A DNA stretch of 64,000 nt from Cobetia sp. L2A1 (GTDB lineage: Bacteria; Pseudomonadota; Gammaproteobacteria; Pseudomonadales; Halomonadaceae), in assembly GCF_009796845.1 (NCBI RefSeq), contig NZ_CP047025.1, positions 2,170,001 through 2,234,000 of the forward strand, given 5' to 3'. The notes beneath the pieces are model-generated. The model was not told the origin of the DNA and searched no databases. It saw only the letters and a program-made list of their open reading frames with translations. The position numbers and the translations under genes were made by a program. Below are positions 54,238-62,586 of this stretch, one piece after another (the first letter of the stretch is position 1; each line of letters begins with the position of its first letter).

Positions 54238-55109
54238 CCGAGCGATTAGCGGATATCAGCGCTCGAATTGAGGGTATGCACCAACTGAGCGCCGTCGTGA
54301 ATGCGATAAAGGGAATCGCCGCGGCCCGAGCCCGGGCCGCACGAGCCCAGGTCGAGGCCGTCGATCGCTATACGGCGATGATTTCCAATGCAATGGCGTG
54401 CTCTCTTGGCAGCGTGAACACTGATATCACACAACACCCCTCTCCCCAAGAAGCAAGCACGGCAACGGCATCAGGCAACACTGGCTTACTGCTATTTCTC
54501 GCTGAACAAGGGTTTGCCGGCGCGTTCAGCGAACGAGTGCTGGACAGCGTCGGTGATGTACTGGCATCGGTGCCCTTGTTAGTCATCGGCACCCGCGGCC
54601 TCTCGATCACCGCGACGCGCGGCCTTACCCCGCTCTGGTCCGCGTCGATGCCGTCCCATTCGCTCGGCATACCCACGCTGGCCGATGACATTACCCACGT
54701 CATCTACGCTGCGTTGAGCAATGGTGACATCGATCGACTGGAGATCGTTCACGCCCGCTGGTCATCCGGACAGCCGCAGGTCGAGCGACGGCTCCTGCTA
54801 CCGATTGAGCCGCAGGATATCGTAGCGCCTGACCATGGTACGACCGGCGATAGCCCGCTGATGCAGCTCCCTCGCGACACGCTGCTCGCAAGCCTCGGTC
54901 AGGATTATGTGCATGCACGCATCTGCAAGGCGGCGCTACATGCTTTCGCTGCCGAGAACGAAGCACGCATGGAGGCCATGTCCTCTGCTGCGAATCAAAT
55001 CGAGAGCGAGCTCGAAGATTTCAAGGCCAAGCTACGCCAGGTACGACAAGAATCAATCACCGCCGAAATCATCGAATTGGGCACTGGCGCGGCCGCCGGT
55101 AATCCGTGA
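54234..55109 (+). CDS. atpG: N-ATPase F1 gamma subunit
   Basis: A 291-residue gamma subunit, the central shaft. It has the N-terminal helix ([43 protein letters not shown]) and the C-terminal helix ([56 protein letters not shown]), both recognisable from F-type gamma; the middle is divergent. It is the last gene of the operon and a hairpin follows. Confidence 0.9.
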   Translation: MTERLADISARIEGMHQLSAVVNAIKGIAAARARAARAQVEAVDRYTAMISNAMACSLGSVNTDITQHPSPQEASTATASGNTGLLLFLAEQGFAGAFSERVLDSVGDVLASVPLLVIGTRGLSITATRGLTPLWSASMPSHSLGIPTLADDITHVIYAALSNGDIDRLEIVHARWSSGQPQVERRLLLPIEPQDIVAPDHGTTGDSPLMQLPRDTLLASLGQDYVHARICKAALHAFAAENEARMEAMSSAANQIESELEDFKAKLRQVRQESITAEIIELGTGAAAGNP

Positions 55110-55118
55110 GATGGTCTG

Positions 55119-55148
55119 TCAGAGAAGCTGATGGAGATCAGGCTCTGA
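55119..55148 (+). terminator. Hairpin between atpG and phaC
   Basis: TCAGAG (55119-55124) and CTCTGA (55143-55148) enclose CTGAT-N4-ATCAG (55128-55141). The structure could be a weak terminator or processing hairpin, but the inner part also resembles an imperfect FNR/ANR site. No T-run follows. Confidence 0.4.
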
Positions 55149-55214
55149 CGTTCGTGCCAAGCCTATGATGCGGCAAGTGATAGAGCGCCTGCTCTACACA
55201 TCCAAGGAGGCTTC

Positions 55215-57017
55215 ATGCTGAATCCATCCAGCGATCCAACAGCGACCATCAAGTCCCTGCCCGACCATTCCAAGCGCGCCAGCATCCCACCATCGTCAGA
55301 AAAGGCGACGCCCGGGGGCGAGACAACCCTTTATGAGGCAATCGATCGCATCGTTCACGCAGGGGTTGCCAACTCCACGCTGGGGCTGGCGCCGTCAGTG
55401 CTTGGTGAGGCCTGGATGGACTGGGCACTACACCTGGCCATTTCCCCGGGCAAGCAACTCAAACTGATGGAATCAGCCCTCAGAGGGAACATGGCGGTCT
55501 GGAATACGGCTCTTGGTATCGGCGCGAGCGATGATGCTCAGGACAGGAGGTTTGCCGACGATGCCTGGCAGGTGCTGCCCTTCAATGTCTGGTCACAGGC
55601 ACACCGTCAGACCTGGCAATGGTGGCAAGACGCCATGACACAGGTTCATGGCGTGACACCAGAACACGAAAACCTGATGGCCTTCGTGACAAGTCTGGTC
55701 GTCGACACCACCGCTCCCTCAAACTTCCCGGCAACGAATCCCGAGGTGATGTCAGCGACCGTGAGCGAAAAGGGCCAGAACCTGGTAAGGGGCGCACAGC
55801 ATTTATTGGAAGACCTGAAACGCATGGGCGAATCAGCGAAGACGGCAACACCGCCTCCCCCCGAGGTAGGACATACCTTGGCAGTCACGCCCGGCAAGGT
55901 CATCTTCCGCAATGAACTGATCGAACTCATCCAGTACACGCCGACCACAGGTACCGTGCATCCCGAGCCGATACTGATCGTGCCGGCCTGGATCATGAAG
56001 TACTACATTCTCGATCTTTCGCCCGGAAACTCATTCGTCCGTTTTCTGGTGGGACAGGGGTACAGCGTATTCATGTTGTCCTGGACCAATCCTGGCGCCG
56101 ATAAGCGCAACCTCGGCATGGATGACTACCGCCGACTGGGCATCATGGACGCCATCGATGCCATACAGGCCATTACCCAGGCACCCAAGCTGCACGCGGT
56201 CGGCTATTGTCTTGGCGGTACGCTGCTGGCAATCGCCGCGGCGGCGATGAGCCGTGATGGAGATGATCGCCTTGCCTCGGTCAGCCTTTTGGCCGCGCAG
56301 GTCGACTTCACCGAGGCCGGTGAACTGCGCCTCTTCATCAGCGACTCACAGGTCACGCTGATCGAGGACATGATGGCAGACAAGGGCTACCTCTCTTCCG
56401 ACCAGATGGCCGGCACCTTCGCCCTGCTACGTGCACGTGATCTGATCTGGACGCCGGCAGTGAAGCACTACCTGCTGGGACAACGCAGTCAATCCTTCGA
56501 CCTGATGATCTGGAATTCGGATGCCACCCGCATGCCAGCGCGCATGCACTCGGAATACCTGCGTCGCTTGTTCCTGAATAACGACCTCGCCGAGGGCCAC
56601 TATCACGTAGGTGACAAGGCGATCAGCATCTCGGATATTCGCGCACCGATCTTTGCGGTCGGTACCGAGGACGACCACGTCGCCCCCTGGCATTCGGTCT
56701 ACAAGCTTCACTTGTTCGTCGATGTCGACATGACCTTCGTGCTCACCAGCGGGGGGCACAATGCGGGCATCGTCTCTGAGCCTGGCCATCAACATCGTCA
56801 CTTCCGTATCGCCGATACCGCGGCGAATGCAGCCTTCCGAGACCCTGACGAATGGCTTGCCAGCGTGACGCCGCAGGACGGCTCATGGTGGCAAGCCTTT
56901 GCGAGCTGGCTCGATGGGCACTCCGGCGCACCTGTCTCCCCGCCACCGATGGGGGTATCGACAGGACGTTACGTTGCCCTGTGCGACGCCCCCGGCAGCT
57001 ATGTCTTGCAAACCTGA
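55215..57017 (+). CDS. phaC: Class I poly(3-hydroxyalkanoate) synthase
   Basis: A 600-residue PHA polymerase, the usual size for class I. The catalytic triad is visible as C332 in the lipase-like box GYCLGG, D486/D487 in VGTEDDHVAP and H515 in SGGHNAG. It links 3-hydroxyacyl-CoA into storage polyester in the cytoplasm. A perfect AAGGAGG lies six bases before ATG 55215. It lies between the N-ATPase operon and the fabI-like, MaoC-Pta and ackA genes, not with phaA/phaB. Its 3' end runs into a tandem 16-base repeat. Confidence 0.93.
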   Translation: MLNPSSDPTATIKSLPDHSKRASIPPSSEKATPGGETTLYEAIDRIVHAGVANSTLGLAPSVLGEAWMDWALHLAISPGKQLKLMESALRGNMAVWNTALGIGASDDAQDRRFADDAWQVLPFNVWSQAHRQTWQWWQDAMTQVHGVTPEHENLMAFVTSLVVDTTAPSNFPATNPEVMSATVSEKGQNLVRGAQHLLEDLKRMGESAKTATPPPPEVGHTLAVTPGKVIFRNELIELIQYTPTTGTVHPEPILIVPAWIMKYYILDLSPGNSFVRFLVGQGYSVFMLSWTNPGADKRNLGMDDYRRLGIMDAIDAIQAITQAPKLHAVGYCLGGTLLAIAAAAMSRDGDDRLASVSLLAAQVDFTEAGELRLFISDSQVTLIEDMMADKGYLSSDQMAGTFALLRARDLIWTPAVKHYLLGQRSQSFDLMIWNSDATRMPARMHSEYLRRLFLNNDLAEGHYHVGDKAISISDIRAPIFAVGTEDDHVAPWHSVYKLHLFVDVDMTFVLTSGGHNAGIVSEPGHQHRHFRIADTAANAAFRDPDEWLASVTPQDGSWWQAFASWLDGHSGAPVSPPPMGVSTGRYVALCDAPGSYVLQT

Positions 57018-57064
57018 TGTCTTGCAAACCTGATGTCTTGCAAACCTAATGTCCTGCAAATCTG
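57001..57064. repeat. Four tandem 16-base repeats over the phaC stop
   Basis: ATGTCTTGCAAACCTG (57001-57016) contains the end of phaC, is repeated exactly at 57017-57032, with one change at 57033-57048 and two at 57049-57064. The first TGA (57015-57017) is the phaC stop; later copies lie in non-coding DNA, so the duplication multiplied the gene's end. Confidence 0.85.
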
Positions 57065-57109
57065 GTGTCGTGAAGGCCTGATGCCAGCCCACATGAGTGA
57101 GGCAATCTG

Positions 57110-57883
57110 ATGGACCCAGAAACACATCTCCAAGGAAAGGTAGCGCTGATCGTCGGCGTGGCAAATTCTCATTCCATCGCTAGCGGCTGCGCGCGTGCCT
57201 TTGCCGCAGCAGGTGTCGAAATGGCACTGACCTATCTCAATGACAAGGCCCACCCCTATGTCCAACCGGTGGCGGAAGAGGTAGGTGCCACCCTTCTCCT
57301 ACCCTTGGATGTAGAAGTCGAAGGTGAGATGGAAGCCGTCTTCGCAGCCATAAAGGCACGCTGGGGCCGACTCGACATTCTCGTGCATTCCATCGCCTAC
57401 TGCCCGGCGGAGGATCTCCATGGTCGGGTCGTCGATTGCTCACGTGAAGGATTTTCCCGCGCGATGGACATCTCGGTGCATTCATTGATCCGCATGGCAC
57501 GTCTGGCAGAGCCACTGATGAACGAGGGCGGCACCATTCTGACGATGAGCTATTACGGCGGCGAAAAGGTGGTGGACCACTACAACATCATGGGGCCGGT
57601 AAAAGCCGCACTGGAAGGTACCGTCCGCTCGCTGGCAGTAGAACTCGGCCCCTGCCAGATTCGCGTCAATGCTCTCTCCCCCGGCCCTCTCAAGACACGC
57701 GCGGGCTCTGGTATTTCACACTTCGATGAGTTGATCGATGCCGCGAGACAGCGCACGCCAGAAAAGTCTCTCGTCAGCATCGAGGAGGTCGGCAAGGTGG
57801 CCGCGATGTACGCAAGCGATGCCGCACGTCTCATCTCGGGCGAAACGATCCATATCGACGGAGGTCTGCATGTCCGAGCATAA
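57110..57883 (+). CDS. Enoyl-ACP reductase-like short-chain dehydrogenase (FabI family)
   Basis: A 257-residue SDR of the FabI group. The cofactor site reads GKVALIVGVANSHSIASGCARAF. The catalytic set follows the FabI pattern HYNIMGPVKAALEG (Tyr, Met at +3, Lys at +7), and YYGGEKVV supplies the other conserved tyrosine. FabI reduces the last double bond in fatty-acid elongation. Here, coupled to a MaoC-Pta fusion and near phaC, it may be a second enoyl reductase that serves as an electron sink or links acyl chains to PHA; that is inference. It overlaps the next gene by 14 bases. Confidence 0.88.
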   Translation: MDPETHLQGKVALIVGVANSHSIASGCARAFAAAGVEMALTYLNDKAHPYVQPVAEEVGATLLLPLDVEVEGEMEAVFAAIKARWGRLDILVHSIAYCPAEDLHGRVVDCSREGFSRAMDISVHSLIRMARLAEPLMNEGGTILTMSYYGGEKVVDHYNIMGPVKAALEGTVRSLAVELGPCQIRVNALSPGPLKTRAGSGISHFDELIDAARQRTPEKSLVSIEEVGKVAAMYASDAARLISGETIHIDGGLHVRA

Positions 57884-59351
57884 CGTTGGCACCCAAGAAA
57901 AAAACGCAGCTGAACGACTGGCGTCTAAAACGTCGGCACATCCGGTGGCGCAGGAAAGCCTGCAGTACATCGAGAACCGCATCTATGACGATATCGCCAT
58001 CGGAGACAGCGCTGAGATTTGCCGCACGCTGAAGCCGGAGGATATTCAGCTGTTTGCCGTGATGTCCGGCGACGTCAACCCCGCGCACGTCGATGAAGAG
58101 TTTGCCAGCACCGACATGTTTCATGGTGTGATCGCACATGGCATGTGGGGCGGCGCGCTGATCTCGGCAGTGCTGGGGACTGAGCTACCCGGGCCGGGCA
58201 CCATCTTTCTCGACCAGACACTCAAGTTCAAGGCACCCGTCCGTGTAGGCGACACGATCACCGTACGCATCAAGGTCACGGAGAAGCTCCCGAAGGGCAG
58301 GCTGGTACTGGCCTGCAGCTGCATCAACCAGCATGACAAGACCGTGATCAAAGGCGAGGCACGTGTCATCGCACCCGACAGGAAGATTCGCCGCCCACGC
58401 GTCGTGCTGCCAGAGGTGCATCTCCACGTGCAGGGGGCGCAATATGCCCGCCTGATCGCCGCGACTCGTGAATTACCCGCCATTGCCACCGCAGTGGTAC
58501 ATCCCTGTGATGCCCTGTCACTCACCGGCGCGCTGGAAGCCGCACGACGCGAGATCATCGTGCCCATCCTGATCGGCCCGCGACAGAAGATAGAAGCCGC
58601 CGCCGTGGCCGCCGAGCTATCTCTTGATGGCATTGACATCATCGATGTCCCTCACAGTCATGCCGCCGCGGCAGCGGCAGTGGCACTGGTGCGCTCCGGC
58701 AAGGCCGGTGCCTTGATGAAGGGGTCTCTGCATACCGATGAATTGATGGAGGCCGTGGTCGATAGCACCCTGGGACTCAAGACCGAACGCCGCATCAGCC
58801 ATGTCTATGCGCTGGATGTCCCCACCTATCCCAAGCCCTTGCTGGTGACGGACGCCGCCATCAACATCTACCCGTCACTCAACGACAAGCGCGATATCGT
58901 TCAGAACGCCATTGATCTCATGCAGGCACTGGGAGTGGACTTGCCCAAGGTCGCGTTGCTCTCGGCCGTGGAGACGGTCAATCCGCATATCACCTCTACG
59001 CTTGATGCTGCTGCGCTGTGCAAGATGGCGGACCGCGGCCAGATCACGGGGGGATTGATCGACGGTCCACTGGCCTTCGACAACGCCATCTCGGCCAAGG
59101 CCGCTGCCGAGAAAGGCATTCACTCCAGTGTCGCCGGCGACGCCGACATCCTGGTGGCACCGGATCTGGAAGCCGCCAACATGATCGCCAAACAGCTGAT
59201 CTATCTGGCAGGAGCGGACGCCGCCGGCATCGTGCTGGGCGCACGTGTGCCGATCATTCTCACCAGCCGTGCCGATAGCCTGTTGGCCCGCCTTGCTTCC
59301 TGTGCGCTGGCGCAGCTTTATCTCAGCCATCACGCGGAACCCACGCCATGA
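57870..59351 (+). CDS. Fused MaoC-like hydratase and phosphate acetyl/butyryltransferase
   Basis: A 493-residue bifunctional protein. Residues about 35-170 are a MaoC/R-hydratase hot-dog domain with FAVMSGDVNPAHVDEEFASTDMFHGVIAHGMWGGALISAVLGTELPGPGTIFLDQTLKFKAPV, where the D-x4-H active-site pair is in DVNPAHVD. Residues about 185-490 are a phosphotransacetylase domain (GKAGALMKGSLHTDELMEAVVDSTLGLKTERRISHVYALD). The fusion would make 3-hydroxyacyl-CoA and exchange acyl-CoA with acyl phosphate. ATG 57870 follows GGAGG inside the fabI-like gene; it overlaps ackA by ATGA. Confidence 0.9.
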   Translation: MSEHNVGTQEKNAAERLASKTSAHPVAQESLQYIENRIYDDIAIGDSAEICRTLKPEDIQLFAVMSGDVNPAHVDEEFASTDMFHGVIAHGMWGGALISAVLGTELPGPGTIFLDQTLKFKAPVRVGDTITVRIKVTEKLPKGRLVLACSCINQHDKTVIKGEARVIAPDRKIRRPRVVLPEVHLHVQGAQYARLIAATRELPAIATAVVHPCDALSLTGALEAARREIIVPILIGPRQKIEAAAVAAELSLDGIDIIDVPHSHAAAAAAVALVRSGKAGALMKGSLHTDELMEAVVDSTLGLKTERRISHVYALDVPTYPKPLLVTDAAINIYPSLNDKRDIVQNAIDLMQALGVDLPKVALLSAVETVNPHITSTLDAAALCKMADRGQITGGLIDGPLAFDNAISAKAAAEKGIHSSVAGDADILVAPDLEAANMIAKQLIYLAGADAAGIVLGARVPIILTSRADSLLARLASCALAQLYLSHHAEPTP

Positions 59352-60559
59352 CAGATGCCACCCTGGTACTGAATGCCGGCTCTTCCAGCCTCAAGTTCGC
59401 CGTCTATTCCTGCGAACCCGACGGGCCACATGTCAGGCTACGCGGCAAGGTCGCCGGCATCGGTACACATCCTGTCTTCTCGGCGCGCAATGCCCACGGC
59501 CAGCCATTGCCATCCCAAGACCTGATGCTCGTCAGCACGGAAGCGGACCACGATGCGCTTATTCCGGCGCTACTGACATGGCTGGAGCGTCATGAAGACG
59601 GCCTCACAATCACCTGTGCAGGGCATCGCGTCGTGCATGGTGGTCGTCTTCGCGGGGGGCCCGCACAGGTGACACCTGCACTGCTCGATGAGCTGGAAGC
59701 ACTCATCCCACTGGCACCGCTCCATCAACCGCATAATCTGGCGGCCATTCGCTGTCTTGCTGCCACCGCGCCACATCTGACGCAGATTGCCTGTTTCGAT
59801 ACCAGCTTCCACCGCACGCAAGATTGGCTGGCACAACACTTCGCCCTGCCTCGCGCACTGACGGAATCCGGTGTACTGCGCTATGGCTTTCACGGCCTCT
59901 CGTATCAGTACATCGCACGTCAGCTTCCCCGGTATACCGGCGTGCATGCCGAAGGACGAGTCATCGCCGCGCACCTCGGCAACGGCGCGAGTCTATGTGC
60001 CATGCGTGAGCGAAAGAGTGTCGCGACCAGTATGGGATTTACCGCGCTTGAGGGGCTGATGATGGGGCAACGCTGCGGATCATTGGACCCGGGCGTCGTG
60101 CTGTATCTGATGGACACGCTGAAGATGACGACAGATGACGTCAGCCATCTCCTCTATGAAAAATCAGGACTTCTTGGAGTGTCGGGGATCAGCAACGACA
60201 TGGCAGAGCTTGAGGCGCACCCCGCGCCAGAAGCACACGAGGCGATTGCCCTTTTCTGCTATCGCGCTGCCTGCGACATGACAGCCCTCGCGACCTCTCT
60301 CGGCGGACTCGACAGCATCGTGTTCACTGCAGGTATCGGCGAGAACTCGGCACTGGTACGTCGTCTCATCGTCGAGCGTCTTGGGTGGCTAGGCGCTGAA
60401 CTCGATACCGACGCCAACGCCCGCAATGCCAGCTGTATCAGTACCACCACCTCACGTATCAGCCTCTACATCATCCCGACTGATGAAGAAGTCATCATTG
60501 CGCAAGAGGTGCACGACATGATGCAGCACTCGCCGCTGGGCGCTATCAGTAACGCTTGA
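59348..60559 (+). CDS. ackA: Acetate/propionate kinase
   Basis: A 403-residue acetokinase family enzyme. It begins LVLNAGSSSLKFAVYS and has GHRVVHGG, the PHNLAAI and FDTSFHR motifs, GFHGLSYQYIAR, AHLGNGASLCAM and FTAGIGENSALVRRLI. It makes ATP and acetate (or another acid) from acyl phosphate, so with the Pta domain upstream it forms a substrate-level phosphorylation pair. The preceding phaC and N-ATPase genes use acyl-CoA and ATP respectively. Confidence 0.93.
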   Translation: MTDATLVLNAGSSSLKFAVYSCEPDGPHVRLRGKVAGIGTHPVFSARNAHGQPLPSQDLMLVSTEADHDALIPALLTWLERHEDGLTITCAGHRVVHGGRLRGGPAQVTPALLDELEALIPLAPLHQPHNLAAIRCLAATAPHLTQIACFDTSFHRTQDWLAQHFALPRALTESGVLRYGFHGLSYQYIARQLPRYTGVHAEGRVIAAHLGNGASLCAMRERKSVATSMGFTALEGLMMGQRCGSLDPGVVLYLMDTLKMTTDDVSHLLYEKSGLLGVSGISNDMAELEAHPAPEAHEAIALFCYRAACDMTALATSLGGLDSIVFTAGIGENSALVRRLIVERLGWLGAELDTDANARNASCISTTTSRISLYIIPTDEEVIIAQEVHDMMQHSPLGAISNA

Positions 60560-60570
60560 CGAAGCGACAT

Positions 60571-60615
60571 GACGACGATGGCCCCGTTTCCAGAAGAAAC
60601 GGGGCCATCGTCGTC
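60571..60615. terminator. Perfect 20-bp-stem hairpin between ackA and the minus-strand antiporter
   Basis: GACGACGATGGCCCCGTTTC (60571-60590) pairs perfectly with its complement at 60596-60615 around a 5-base loop. There is no T-run, but it separates convergent genes and probably acts in both directions. Confidence 0.75.
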
Positions 60616-60666
60616 AGAGCTATCGGCGTAAGGGTCATGCGGGCCAGTGGTGCGTACCCGCAACAA

Positions 60667-62457
60667 CTACATCAGAATCATCGAGAAGTAGCCGCCGATC
60701 AATGCCAGCACCGTCGTCAGGGCATAGCTCACCGGATACGGCACGGCCGCGACCGAGCTGCCCGATTCTTCAATGATGGCATTCAGGCCCGGTGTACTGT
60801 TGCGGCCACCGGTCGTGGCGCCATCCGCGATGATGGAGTTCAGTCCGAAGAATTTGAAGCCGACCCAGAAGGCAATGAATGGCGGAACCAGGGCGCCCAG
60901 CAAACCGATGAGAGCCAGCCAGAGAATGGTATCGCCCCCCAGGGCCGAAATGACCTTTGGCCCCACGTTGGCAGACAGTACCGCCACAAAGGCATTCAAC
61001 CCGAAGTCCTGCAGGAAGCTGCGCGCCCCTTCATGGACAGGCCCACCAAATTCAGGATTGCGGCTGCGGAAGTAACTGACGCCGACACCCGCCAGAATGC
61101 ACCCGGCCGACGTGCCCAGAGAGAACGGAATGCCCGAGATATTGACCGAGGCAATACCTACCAGATACCCCACCAGCATGGCGAGTGCCAGATACAGCAC
61201 TTCCGATTTCATGGTGGGGAGAATGGCATGGCCACCGATCTGTTTCGCGACCGCCTTCAGGGCAATATCCGGCCCAGATAACCGCAGCACGTCCCCTACC
61301 AACAGGGTACTTGCCGGGCCTATCGGCAGCTCATTGCCTGCCCTGAACAACGCCTGAACTTCGACGCCAGCCGTGCCGTGACGGGCCAGTTCCTCGAATG
61401 TCTTGCCAGTGACGGCGCGAGAGCTCACATGAATGTCCGCGACTTCCAGGGTGACATTGCGTGCCAGCAGGCTATCTGACTCTGGCCCTATCAGCTCACC
61501 CTCTTCCAGAATCAAGTCATGGACGTTGGCACGCACTGTGACGATGTCATTCATGGCAATGACGGGGTCATTCTTCAAGTCCACGATAGCGTCATCGCGT
61601 ACGACACGCAGAATGGGGGCCTTGGGGAAATCATTTGCCAATGTCGACACGCTGCGACCAATGAGCTTTTCATGCGTCACCGTGAACGCACGTAGATCAA
61701 AGGGCGAGAATCCCAACGTCAGCGCATTGGGTGCGCCCGGCACCGGATGGGTCGCCCCACCACTGAATTCAGCCTCGGCCACGATGGCATCCGCCTTGGC
61801 ATCACGGCCAAAGATGCGGGGAAGATAGCGGATCAGCAGAATGATACCGACACTGGACAGCACATAGCTGATGGCATACGCCGCTGCCATGTTGGCACCG
61901 ACCTCTGCAATCGTCATGCCCTCTGGCGGCACATAGGCACCGCTGGCCAAGGCACTCTGCCCCACGCCCAGAATGGCCGTGATCGTATAACTGCCGGAGA
62001 TGAGCCCTGTTGCATAGCCCGGCGCCAGGCCCACCAGCATCGCCCCGAAATAGCAGATGACCCAGTTCAACACCCAGACAATGAGGCCGATGCCGACAAA
62101 GGCGAGGCCACCCTTGCGCAGCCCCGAGAAGAACTGCGGGCCAACCTTCAGTCCCAGGGCATACATGAAGAGCAGCAGCATGAAGGATGACAGTATTCCC
62201 GGAATGGAATACGTGATCCCGTAGATGGCTTCAGCCGACATCGAGATGATCACACCAACAAGCAAGGTACCTGCCGTAGAGCCCAGAGAGATGCCTTTGA
62301 TGCTCACCTTGCCAACCAATGCACCCAGGGCAAGTGCAAGCAATACGAAGGCTATCGGTTGAAGGTGCAATAATTGGAAAAATCCGTGCAAACCTGTTTC
62401 TACTACAGGCTCTATCGTATCGAATATCTGGCCTATCACGCGCCTCTCCTCAAGCAT
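60667..62457 (-). CDS. AspT-family amino acid exchanger
   Basis: A 596-residue membrane protein of the aspartate:alanine exchanger family. Each half has about five helices (N-terminal ALALGALVGKVSIKGISLGSTAGTLLVG; C-terminal GYLVGIASVNISGIPFSLGTSAGCILAGVGVSYF). Between them are two soluble RCK_C/TrkA_C-type domains (about 235-400). The start is uncertain: GTG at 62439 has GAGGAG at ideal spacing while ATG 62457 has none. It lies just downstream of glutamate decarboxylase on the same strand, so glutamate/GABA exchange is more likely than Asp/Ala; this is inferred. Confidence 0.87.
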   Translation of the reverse strand: MLEERRVIGQIFDTIEPVVETGLHGFFQLLHLQPIAFVLLALALGALVGKVSIKGISLGSTAGTLLVGVIISMSAEAIYGITYSIPGILSSFMLLLFMYALGLKVGPQFFSGLRKGGLAFVGIGLIVWVLNWVICYFGAMLVGLAPGYATGLISGSYTITAILGVGQSALASGAYVPPEGMTIAEVGANMAAAYAISYVLSSVGIILLIRYLPRIFGRDAKADAIVAEAEFSGGATHPVPGAPNALTLGFSPFDLRAFTVTHEKLIGRSVSTLANDFPKAPILRVVRDDAIVDLKNDPVIAMNDIVTVRANVHDLILEEGELIGPESDSLLARNVTLEVADIHVSSRAVTGKTFEELARHGTAGVEVQALFRAGNELPIGPASTLLVGDVLRLSGPDIALKAVAKQIGGHAILPTMKSEVLYLALAMLVGYLVGIASVNISGIPFSLGTSAGCILAGVGVSYFRSRNPEFGGPVHEGARSFLQDFGLNAFVAVLSANVGPKVISALGGDTILWLALIGLLGALVPPFIAFWVGFKFFGLNSIIADGATTGGRNSTPGLNAIIEESGSSVAAVPYPVSYALTTVLALIGGYFSMILM

Positions 62458-62523
62458 CTCGCGAGGCTGGGCCAGCGCTGACCCAGCAGCAAGACAAGGG
62501 ATTGAACATCAGAAATGAAGAAG

Positions 62524-62556
62524 AAGGCGAGTCACCCTTATTGATGAACTCGCCTT
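62524..62556 (-). terminator. Hairpin between gad and the exchanger gene
   Basis: AAGGCGAGT (62524-62532) pairs with ACTCGCCTT (62548-62556); on the minus strand it is followed by a T/C-rich run. It may partly end gad transcription so that less exchanger is made. Confidence 0.55.
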
Positions 62557-62586
62557 GCAGTCTTCTTTACATGGCCGTGATCAAAT

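Noticed and set aside
55128..55141. CTGATGGAGATCAG as an FNR/ANR site before phaC
   Set aside because: Both outer bases differ from consensus and the sequence is better explained as part of a hairpin after atpG.
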